Shown here piece by piece: positions 14,603 to 19,591 of a stretch of 19,591 bases of DNA. The stretch is from JAXDLK01 sp034666665 (GTDB lineage Bacteria; Desulfobacterota; Binatia; JACPRU01), in the NCBI GenBank assembly GCA_034666665.1, contig JAXDLK010000358.1, forward strand, positions 1 through 19,591. The letters run 5' to 3'. The notes under the pieces are model-generated. The model made no database searches, was not told the DNA's origin, and saw nothing but the letters and a program-made list of their open reading frames with translations. The stretch's first letter is position 1. Every line of letters begins with the position of its first letter. The position numbers and the translations under genes were made by a program.

Positions 14603-15472
14603 ATGGACAGATTGATCGGTCCGACGTCGCACTACTTCTATTCGCAGCGGCTGAAGCTGCACTACGTCGACTGGGGGAACGCGGACAAGCCGCCGCTGCT
14701 GCTGATCCACGGCGGCCGCGATCACGCGCGCAACTGGGACTGGGTGGCGCAGGCGTTCCGCGGAGACTACCACGTGATCGCGCCCGATCTCCGCGGTCAC
14801 GGCGATTCGCAGTGGTCCGTCGGCGGCAACTACTCGATGATCGATTACACGCTCGACGTCGCGCAGCTCCTCGGCGCGATGGACGTGTTCCCGATCACGA
14901 TCATCGGCCACTCGCTCGGCGGCGCGATCACCTTGCAGTACGCCGGCACGTTCCCCGACCGCGTGAAGAAGCTGGTCGCGATCGAGGGGCTCGGGCCGCC
15001 GCCCGAGATGATCCGCGACCGCCCGGCTCCCGAGCGCATGCGCGACTGGATCGGCGAGATGCAGGCGCTCGCGCGGCGTCATCCGCGCCGTTACCCGAGC
15101 CTCGAAGAGGCGACGAAGCGGATGCGCGACGCGAACCCGCACCTCTCGTGGGAGCAGGCCTGGCACCTCACGGTCCACGGCTGCTACCGCGACGAGGACG
15201 GCACCTACGTGTGGAAGTTCGACAACTACGTGCGCGCGATGTCGCCGTACCTCTTCAACATGCGAGAGGCGCGCCAGTTCTGGGGCGAGATCACCTGCCC
15301 CGTGCTGCTCGTCCGCGGCATGGATTCCTGGGCCAGCGACCCGGAGAAGGACGGCCGCGCGGACGCGTTCCGGAACCACCGGCTGGTGAACGTTCCCAAG
15401 GCCGGGCACTGGGTGCATCACGACCAGCTCGACGTGTTCCTCACCGCGGTGCGCGAGTTCCTCGCGGAGTAG
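14603..15472 (+). CDS. alpha/beta hydrolase
   Basis: A cytoplasmic hydrolase of 289 residues from ATG 14603; a GTG at 14600 would add one residue. The alpha/beta-hydrolase core is complete: LLLIHGGRDHARNWDWV (oxyanion strand), IAPDLRGHGDS, the nucleophile elbow GHSLGG (Ser104), a cap region rich in Arg/Pro/Trp, the acid candidate in VRGMDSWASD, and catalytic His in KAGHWVHHD. Substrates in this family range from esters and epoxides to lactones and cannot be read off. It follows gnd by 16 bp and ends the plus-strand run that holds the pentose phosphate genes. It is not related to the known 6-phosphogluconolactonase families, so a role in that missing step is only speculation. Confidence 0.88.
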   Translation: MDRLIGPTSHYFYSQRLKLHYVDWGNADKPPLLLIHGGRDHARNWDWVAQAFRGDYHVIAPDLRGHGDSQWSVGGNYSMIDYTLDVAQLLGAMDVFPITIIGHSLGGAITLQYAGTFPDRVKKLVAIEGLGPPPEMIRDRPAPERMRDWIGEMQALARRHPRRYPSLEEATKRMRDANPHLSWEQAWHLTVHGCYRDEDGTYVWKFDNYVRAMSPYLFNMREARQFWGEITCPVLLVRGMDSWASDPEKDGRADAFRNHRLVNVPKAGHWVHHDQLDVFLTAVREFLAE

Positions 15473-15477
15473 GCGCC

Positions 15478-15541
15478 GTTCCCTCGCCCGGCGGGAACCC
15501 TCCCCCGGCCTTCGGCCACCCTCTCCCTGGAAGGGAGAGGG
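15478..15541. repeat. CTCTCCC-type intergenic palindrome, copy 3, with adjoining hairpins
   Basis: Three inverted repeats in a row directly after the hydrolase stop: GTTCCC/GGGAAC (15478-15498), GGCC-TTC-GGCC (15507-15517), and CCCTCTCCCT/AGGGAGAGGG (15519-15541, 10-bp arms, 3-base loop). The last matches the palindromes at 1564 and 13596. Placed at the end of the operon, the group could serve as a transcript end or stabiliser, though no U-tract follows. Confidence 0.75.
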
Positions 15542-15608
15542 ACCCGCCCGAACGCCGGAGCGGAAACCGTGTGTCTCGTGCAGTTCCTCACCTGTCCCCG
15601 CAGAATCT

Positions 15609-15700
15609 GGAGGCGCGCTGCGAGCTGGCGGCGCCGGGATACTCCTCGCCAGCTCGGAGTGACGCCATCTTGCGCCCGCGAGGCTCTTTTGCGAGCGCTG
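15609..15700 (-). repeat. dispersed inverted copy of the 112-bp repeat
   Basis: Read on the minus strand this matches the 4721-4944 units nearly base for base, including GCGGGCGCAAGAT and CACTCCGAGCTGGCGAGGAG. It keeps a perfect 10-bp hairpin, CGAGCTGGCG (15621-15630) / CGCCAGCTCG (15647-15656), around a 16-base loop. It lacks the CCAACCCCCCAACCCCTCC part of the tandem unit. The rest of the gene-free stretch (15473-15860) holds the palindromes just before it, a GCGCCGGGTGAGGG motif at 15713-15726, and the GST promoter. Confidence 0.85.
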
Positions 15701-15764
15701 AGGGGGGCGCGTGCGCCGGGTGAGGGAACGCGCGCGGGTGAGGGGGCTCCACATCGGCAGCCGC

Positions 15765-15794
15765 TTGACTCGGATTCGCGCGCGGAACTATTAA
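15765..15794 (+). promoter_or_regulatory. sigma-70-like promoter of the GST-ArsR operon
   Basis: TTGACT (15765-15770) followed after 17 bp by CTATTA, or after 18 bp by TATTAA (15789-15794). It is the only A/T-rich, consensus-like promoter I see before the GST gene, about 70 bp upstream of its ATG. The -10 box overlaps the palindrome at 15791-15806, as expected for a repressed promoter. Confidence 0.6.
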
Positions 15795-15806
15795 CCAGCA
15801 GGTTAA
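15791..15806. promoter_or_regulatory. palindromic operator, candidate ArsR site
   Basis: Perfect inverted repeat TTAACC-AGCA-GGTTAA over the -10 region of the GST promoter. The AACC-N4-GGTT half-site spacing is like the sites I recall before ArsR-SRPBCC operons in other bacteria. The ArsR gene of this cluster lies 780 bp downstream. Binding is inferred, not shown. Confidence 0.6.
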
Positions 15807-15860
15807 CAATTCGCGGGCGCCACCGGGGCCGGCCCGCCTCACCCAAAGGAGAACCCGCAA

Positions 15861-16508
15861 ATGCCGAAGGTCTACGGAATCGGTCTCTCGCCGTTCGTGC
15901 GCAAGGTCCGCGTCGCTCTCGCCGAGAAGGGCGTCGCGTACGACTTCGATCCGGTGATCCCCGTGAACGTCAGCGCCGAGTACCGGAAGAAGAGCCCGCT
16001 CGGGAAGATCCCCGCCTACGAGGACGGCGACAAGACGCTCGCCGACTCCTCGGTGATCCTCGCCTACATCGAGCGCACGCATCCGACGCCGGCCCTCTAC
16101 CCCTCCGATCCGTACGACTACGCGCGCGCCCTCTGGTTCGAGGAGTACGCCGATGGCGGTCTCGTGCCGATCGCCGGCCCGAAGGTCTTCTTCCAGAAGA
16201 TCGTCGGACCCAAGTTCTTCAACCAGAAGACGGACGAGGCGATGGTCGAGAAGGCGATCAACGAGGAGCTGCCGCCGATGTTCGATTACCTGAATGGCGA
16301 GCTGAAAGAGGGCGCGACGAACTTCGTCGGCAAGCAGATCACCGTCGGCGACATCGGCGTCGCCTCGATCTTCGTGAACCTGCAGCACGCGGGCGTCACC
16401 GTCGACACGAAGCGCTGGCCGAAGCTCGCGCGGTTCCTGGCCGCGACGCTCGAGCGTCCGTCCTTCCGCGACCTGATCCAGGAAGAGAAAGCGATGCTCC
16501 AGGGCTGA
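15861..16508 (+). CDS. glutathione S-transferase family protein
   Basis: A 215-residue cytosolic GST. The N-terminal thioredoxin-like domain begins KVYGIGLSPFVRKVRVAL, in which Ser10 is the candidate glutathione-activating residue. It carries cis-Pro51 in GKIPAYED and the glutathione-binding DSSVI (62-66). The C-terminal helical domain (about 85-215) contains VGDIGVASIFVNLQH, the usual N-capping region. AAAGGAG at 15845-15851 precedes the ATG by nine bases. It is the first gene after the TTGACT promoter and AACC/GGTT palindrome, and it shares strand and direction with the ArsR-SRPBCC-sigma genes, so it is probably part of their regulon. Likely role: conjugation or reduction of reactive or xenobiotic compounds. 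Confidence 0.92.
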   Translation: MPKVYGIGLSPFVRKVRVALAEKGVAYDFDPVIPVNVSAEYRKKSPLGKIPAYEDGDKTLADSSVILAYIERTHPTPALYPSDPYDYARALWFEEYADGGLVPIAGPKVFFQKIVGPKFFNQKTDEAMVEKAINEELPPMFDYLNGELKEGATNFVGKQITVGDIGVASIFVNLQHAGVTVDTKRWPKLARFLAATLERPSFRDLIQEEKAMLQG

Positions 16509-16536
16509 TCGGACGGCCGATCGCCGAATGCAGGAA

Positions 16537-16568
16537 GGGAGGAAGGTCTCACGGGAGACGTTCCTCCC
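16537..16568 (+). other. strong hairpin between GST and arsR
   Basis: GGGAGGAAGGTCTC (16537-16550) pairs with GAGACGTTCCTCCC (16555-16568) with one mismatch and loop ACGG. It lies in the 78-bp GST-arsR gap, 9 nt before the arsR Shine-Dalgarno GGAG (16578-16581). A smaller palindrome, GATCGG-ACGG-CCGATC, is at 16507-16522. There is no U-tract, so it looks more like an mRNA stability or processing element than an intrinsic terminator. Confidence 0.7.
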
Positions 16569-16586
16569 GCGGCGACCGGAGCCGCA

Positions 16587-17051
16587 GTGACCATCGTGCC
16601 GCTCGCCTCACCCGATACTCGATTGGACGCGGTCTTCTCCGCGCTGGCCGATCCGACCCGTCGCGCGATTCTCGCCCGGTTGTCGCGTGGCGAAGCGTCG
16701 GTGACCGAGCTCGCCTCCCCATTCGAGATGTCGCTGCCGGCGATCTCGAAGCATCTGCGGATCCTCGAAACGACCGGGCTCGTTCGTCGCGCACGAGATG
16801 GTCGAAGGCATCACATCCGGCTGGCCGCCGGGCCGATGAAGACGGCGGCGGAATGGCTGGATCATTACCGCGATTTCTGGGAGCGCCGGCTGGACGCTCT
16901 CGAGGCCTACCTCGGCGAGAAGAAGCGAAAGGAGAAGCCCAAATGGCAGAGGCCGAGCGCAAGTCCGAAAACGTCGTCCTCGAGCTCCGGCGGAAGCTCG
17001 CGGTCCCGCGCGAGCGCGTCTTCCAGGCACTCACGACGCCCGAAGAACTGA
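16587..17051 (+). CDS. ArsR-family transcriptional repressor
   Basis: A small winged-helix DNA-binding regulator, probably the repressor of this operon. The family core is clear: VFSALADPTRRAILARLSRGEASVTELASPF (16-46), the recognition helix region MSLPAISKHLRILETTGLVRR, and the wing RDGRRHHIRL. No cysteine occurs anywhere in the protein, so the thiol metal site of ArsR/SmtB metal sensors is absent, as in ArsR proteins paired with SRPBCC partners. The start is GTG 16587 with GGAG five bases before it. The frame runs to 17051 (154 residues), 109 bp into the SRPBCC gene. Residues after about 118 are Ser/Arg/Lys-rich and look like shadow translation, since relatives end near 110-120. A lost stop codon is possible. 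Confidence 0.9.
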   Translation: MTIVPLASPDTRLDAVFSALADPTRRAILARLSRGEASVTELASPFEMSLPAISKHLRILETTGLVRRARDGRRHHIRLAAGPMKTAAEWLDHYRDFWERRLDALEAYLGEKKRKEKPKWQRPSASPKTSSSSSGGSSRSRASASSRHSRRPKN

Positions 17052-17389
17052 TGCGATGGTTCGGGCCGAGTGACGACTACCGGGTACCGAGCGCCGAGGT
17101 CGATCTCCGAGTCGGGGGCCGCTATCGCATCGCGATCCTCGCTCCGAGCGGGAACCAGCTCGCCGTCGGCGGCACGTACCGCGAGATCCGGCCGCCGGAG
17201 AGGCTGCAGTACACCTGGCGCTGGGAGGACGGCGGCGACGAGACGCTGGTGACGTTCGAGCTTCGCGATCTCGGCGGCGAGACGGAGCTCACGCTGAAGC
17301 ACGAGCGCTTCACCAACCCCGAGGCTCGTGATCGTCACCGGGCGGGCTGGACCGGCTCGCTCGACCGTCTCGAACGCGCGCTTCGCTGA
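16943..17389 (+). CDS. SRPBCC/AHSA1-domain protein
   Basis: A 148-residue START/Bet v1-like helix-grip protein of the AHSA1 (Hsp90 ATPase activator homologue) group; these bind hydrophobic ligands, and their bacterial role is unclear. Motifs are VFQALTTPEELMRWFGP (27-43), DLRVGGRYRI (54-63), YREIRPPERLQYTWRWEDG (79-97), and a C-terminal helix ending RAGWTGSLDRLERAL. ATG 16943 with AAAGGAG at 16928-16934 fixes the start; the frame is open further upstream without family resemblance. It lies directly behind, and inside the 3' end of, the arsR frame, giving the common ArsR-SRPBCC pair in which the SRPBCC protein may sense the inducing ligand (inference). Confidence 0.92.
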   Translation: MAEAERKSENVVLELRRKLAVPRERVFQALTTPEELMRWFGPSDDYRVPSAEVDLRVGGRYRIAILAPSGNQLAVGGTYREIRPPERLQYTWRWEDGGDETLVTFELRDLGGETELTLKHERFTNPEARDRHRAGWTGSLDRLERALR

Positions 17390-17413
17390 AGGCCGTGAGC
17401 GATCGCGCCGAGT

Positions 17414-18661
17414 ATGCTCCGCCGCTTGGTGAACGACCAGACTCAGCAGGACGCTCACCGCGCGATCGAAGCGGTCGCCCGTGAGTCGTACGGCCGGCTG
17501 GTTGCGTTCCTGTCCGCCCGCACGCGCGACGTCGCCGCCGCCGAAGACGCGCTCGGCGAAGCGCTGATCGCGGCCCTCTGCACTTGGCCGCGAGACGGCC
17601 TGCCGCGGTCCCCCGAAGCCTGGCTGCTGACCGCGGCGCGGCGACGGCTGATCGACGCCTCGCGGCACCACCGCGTGCAGGCGGACGGCGCGCCGACACT
17701 CGAGCTGATCGCCTGCGAGCTCGCCGAGGGAACGGCCGGCCAGCCGTTTCCCGACGAGCGCCTCGAGCTCCTCTTCGTGTGCGCCCACCCGGCCATCGAT
17801 CCGGGCATGCACACGCCGCTCATGCTGCAAACCGTGCTCGGGCTCGACGCCGCGGAGATCGCGCGTGCGTTCCTGGTCTCACCGGCGGCGATGGGACAGC
17901 GCCTCGTCCGCGCGAAGGCGAAGATCCGCGACACCGGCATCGCGTTCGAGCTGCCGCAACCACGCGACCTGCGGGAACGGCTGGACGCGGTCTTGAACGC
18001 GATCTACGCGGCGTTCGGAAGCGGTTGGGAGGATGCCGCCGGCGTCGATCCGCGCGCGCGCGGCCTCACCGACGAGGCGATCTGGCTGGCGCGCGTTCTG
18101 AAGCAGCGGTTGCCGGCCGAGCCCGAGGTGCGAGGACTGCTTTCTCTGATGCTGCATTGCGAGGCGCGCCGCCCGGCTCGACGCACCGCCGACGGCCGGT
18201 TCATCCCGCTCTCGGACCAGGATGCGCGCCTCTGGGACGCTCCGATGATCGCGGAAGCGGAGCGTGAGCTCGCGGCGGCTTCCGCGAAGGCGCGTCCCGG
18301 ACGGTTTCAGCTCGAAGCCGCGATCCAGTCGGTGCACGCGGAGCGGGCGCATTCCGGCACGACCGACTGGAGCGCGATCGCGAGGTTCTACGGGTCCCTC
18401 GTGGAAGTCGCCCCGACGCTCGGAGCCTGCGTCGGCCGCGCCGCCGCGGCAGGGGAATCCGAGGGAGCCGCTTCGGGCTTGTCGTTGCTCGACGAGATCG
18501 ACGGCCGATCGATCATCACCTACCAGCCGTACTGGGCCGTTCGCGCCCATCTCTTGCGGAAGCTCGGCCGCGCCGACGACGCCGCGGCAGCCTTCGATCG
18601 CGCGATCGGCCTGGCCGAGGACGACGCGGTCAGACGCTTTCTGCTCGACCGCCGCGGATGA
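17414..18661 (+). CDS. ECF42-type RNA polymerase sigma factor (DUF6596 and TPR-like C-terminal extension)
   Basis: A 415-residue extracytoplasmic-function sigma factor, far longer than a normal ECF. Sigma region 2 is at about 15-80 (RDVAAAEDALGEALIAAL, then SPEAWLLTAARRRLIDASR) and region 4 at about 115-175 (LDAAEIARAFLVSPAAMGQRLVRAKAKIRDTGI). The DUF6596 segment follows (ERLDAVLNAIYAAFGSG, PEVRGLLSLMLHCEARRPAR, LSDQDARLWD). A TPR-like tail ends the protein (LEAAIQSVHAERA, TDWSAIARFYGSL, VRAHLLRKLGRADDAAAAFDRAIGLAEDD). This architecture defines group ECF42, which lacks a classic anti-sigma factor and is encoded beside DGPF/YCII genes, as here. It starts 24 bp after SRPBCC with a weak Shine-Dalgarno. 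The usual LNRAVAV segment is altered to GACVGRAAAAG. Confidence 0.92.
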   Translation: MLRRLVNDQTQQDAHRAIEAVARESYGRLVAFLSARTRDVAAAEDALGEALIAALCTWPRDGLPRSPEAWLLTAARRRLIDASRHHRVQADGAPTLELIACELAEGTAGQPFPDERLELLFVCAHPAIDPGMHTPLMLQTVLGLDAAEIARAFLVSPAAMGQRLVRAKAKIRDTGIAFELPQPRDLRERLDAVLNAIYAAFGSGWEDAAGVDPRARGLTDEAIWLARVLKQRLPAEPEVRGLLSLMLHCEARRPARRTADGRFIPLSDQDARLWDAPMIAEAERELAAASAKARPGRFQLEAAIQSVHAERAHSGTTDWSAIARFYGSLVEVAPTLGACVGRAAAAGESEGAASGLSLLDEIDGRSIITYQPYWAVRAHLLRKLGRADDAAAAFDRAIGLAEDDAVRRFLLDRRG

Positions 18662-18683
18662 GGTCGCTTTTCTGCATCCGCCG

Positions 18684-18710
18684 TGTCGAAATGCCGCCCC
18701 GCGAACCGTC
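18684..18710 (+). promoter_or_regulatory. candidate ECF42-dependent promoter
   Basis: TGTCGA (18684-18689), 17-base spacer, CGTC (18707-18710), in the 129-bp gap between the sigma gene and the YCII gene. The ECF42 group is reported to recognise TGTCGA at -35 and a short CGA/TC-type -10 before DGPF genes. The predicted transcript would start near 18717 and leave a leader of about 70 nt. Activity is inferred from the match and location. Confidence 0.65.
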
Positions 18711-18790
18711 ATCGCAGTGAAGCCTGGACTCGCCGGGGGTACGCGAGTGTCGCCCGGCTCGAGATCCAGCTGCCCGACAGGAGAACGGCC

Positions 18791-19159
18791 ATGCAATACG
18801 CGATGCTCATCTACGAAACGCCAGAGGCCTTCGCGAGGCGTACGAACGGCGACGACGACCCGTACCTCGGCGCCTGGCGCGCCTACCACAGCGCCCTGGT
18901 CGAGGCGGGCGTCTACGTCGGCGGAAATCCGCTGCGCCTGCCGGACACGGGAACGACCGTCCGGCTGAAGGACGGCGCGCGCCACGTGCAGGACGGCCCC
19001 TACGCCGATACCAAGGAGCAGCTCGCAGGGTTCGCCATCCTCGAGGCCCCCTCGCTCGACGCAGCGCTCGAATGGGCAGCCCGTTGCCCCGCGGCGTCGG
19101 CCGGAGCGGTCGAGGTCCGGCCGCTCGACCTGGAGGTGAAGCAGCGGATCACGTGCTGA
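18791..19159 (+). CDS. YCII/DGPF-domain protein
   Basis: A 122-residue YCII-related (DGPF) protein. It begins with MQYAMLIYETPEAF, the first strand of the ferredoxin-like fold, followed by an acidic loop and YLGAWRAYHSALVEAGVYVGG. The signature is VQDGPYADTKEQLAGF (67-82), with Tyr in place of the usual final Phe of DGPF. The C-terminal part (LDAALEWAARCPAASAGAVEVRPL) is normal. AGGAG at 18779-18783 lies seven bases before ATG 18791, which rules out upstream in-frame starts. Related YCII proteins include dehydrochlorinase-like and dimeric proteins of unknown biochemical role; in ECF42 loci the DGPF gene is the main sigma target, and a TGTCGA/CGTC promoter precedes it here. Confidence 0.9.
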   Translation: MQYAMLIYETPEAFARRTNGDDDPYLGAWRAYHSALVEAGVYVGGNPLRLPDTGTTVRLKDGARHVQDGPYADTKEQLAGFAILEAPSLDAALEWAARCPAASAGAVEVRPLDLEVKQRITC

Positions 19160-19162
19160 GGC

Positions 19163-19191
19163 TCGGCATCCTCGGAACCTCGGGATGCCGA
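19163..19191 (+). other. hairpin between YCII and VOC genes
   Basis: A 9-bp stem, TCGGCATCC (19163-19171) / GGATGCCGA (19183-19191), around an 11-base loop, four bases after the YCII stop and ahead of the AAAGGAG Shine-Dalgarno (19202-19208) of the next gene. It has no U-tract. It may stabilise or modulate the YCII message. Confidence 0.55.
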
Positions 19192-19214
19192 TCCATCTGC
19201 GAAAGGAGTGGACG

Positions 19215-19591
19215 ATGCAATTGACCCCGTATCTCACCTTCGACGGACGCTGCGCGGCGGCGTTCGAGTTCTACGAGCAATGTCTCGGCGGAAAGCTGGA
19301 GGCGATGTTCACGCACGAGGAGTCGCCGATCGCGGACCAGGTGCCTGCGGAATGGCGCAAGAAGATCCTTCACGCGCGCCTCGTCGTCGGCGATCAGGTC
19401 CTGATGGGTTCCGACGCGCCGCCGGACCGGTACGAACCTGCCAAAGGCTTCTCCGTCTCGATCGGAGTGAACGACCCGGCCGAGGCGGAACGCATCTTTC
19501 AGGCATTGAGCGAGAACGGCACGGTGCAGATGCCGCTGCAGCAGACCTTCTGGGCCGTCCGCTTCGGGATGTGCGTCGATCGCTTCGGAAT
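19215..19591 (+). CDS. PhnB-like VOC/glyoxalase-fold protein, 3' end cut by window
   Basis: The visible 125 codons read as a vicinal-oxygen-chelate protein of the PhnB-like group. MQLTPYLTFDGRCAAAFEFYEQCLGG is the standard first module, followed by the metal-face segment KILHARLVVGDQVLMGSDAPP and then GFSVSIGVNDPAEAERIFQALSENGTVQMPLQQTFWAVRFG near the edge. AAAGGAG lies six bases before ATG 19215. The frame is open to the window end, where roughly 15-20 residues should remain. Such genes commonly accompany YCII and ECF sigma genes in stress or detoxification clusters, and this is the sixth gene of that run. The substrate is unknown; PhnB-like proteins often lack an identified enzymatic activity. 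Confidence 0.9.
   Translation, partial: MQLTPYLTFDGRCAAAFEFYEQCLGGKLEAMFTHEESPIADQVPAEWRKKILHARLVVGDQVLMGSDAPPDRYEPAKGFSVSIGVNDPAEAERIFQALSENGTVQMPLQQTFWAVRFGMCVDRFG

Noticed and set aside
15569..16942. Upstream extension of the SRPBCC frame across GST and arsR
   Set aside because: Out-of-frame shadow of GST and arsR; a good Shine-Dalgarno and the family N terminus place the start at 16943.

Overview
This G+C-rich window comes from a Gram-negative-looking bacterium: codon third positions are strongly G/C, there is an exported protein, and helix-grip, dodecin and ECF sigma genes are present. The gene mix and the intergenic repeats would suit a deltaproteobacterium-like, Rokubacteria-like, Binatota-like or acidobacterial lineage, but nothing here fixes the taxon.

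Layout. (A) 1-3669, plus strand: the end of glucose-6-phosphate isomerase (5' end cut by the window) and a first transketolase, separated by a CTCTCCC-type palindrome. (B) 3675-5941: a long inverted repeat lies between transketolase and a convergent minus-strand pair (a DUF4345-like membrane protein and an exported hypothetical protein). Then come about 320 bp of 112-bp tandem repeats, a dodecin gene, and a minus-strand zinc-ribbon protein with a possibly degenerate nuclease-like domain. (C) 5948-15472, plus strand: an EamA exporter, a soluble hybrid histidine kinase, rpiA, a second transketolase, transaldolase, a histidine-phosphatase-family enzyme, short-type 6-phosphogluconate dehydrogenase and an alpha/beta hydrolase, mostly tightly packed. 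(D) 15473-15860: a gene-free stretch with palindromes, an inverted copy of the 112-bp repeat, and a promoter with an overlapping palindromic operator. (E) 15861-19591, plus strand: glutathione transferase, ArsR repressor, SRPBCC (AHSA1) protein, an ECF42-type sigma factor, a YCII/DGPF protein and a PhnB-like VOC protein (cut by the window end).

How it fits together. Regions A and C supply most of the pentose phosphate pathway: Gnd makes ribulose-5-phosphate, RpiA isomerises it, the transketolases and transaldolase rearrange the sugars, and Pgi returns hexose phosphate to glycolysis. Glucose-6-phosphate dehydrogenase and a recognisable 6-phosphogluconolactonase are not in the window. Region E is a different module. 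It resembles ArsR-SRPBCC and ECF42-DGPF stress/detoxification clusters, here joined behind one GST gene. Two regulatory sites support this: an AACC-N4-GGTT palindrome at the promoter before the GST gene, which fits an ArsR operator, and a TGTCGA-N17-CGTC promoter before the YCII gene, which fits the target signature described for ECF42 sigma factors.

The most interesting material is the regulatory wiring of region E (two candidate sites, a strong hairpin, and an ArsR frame running 109 bp into the next gene) and the uncharacterised 112-bp hairpin-bearing repeat in tandem and dispersed copies. The pathway genes themselves look ordinary.
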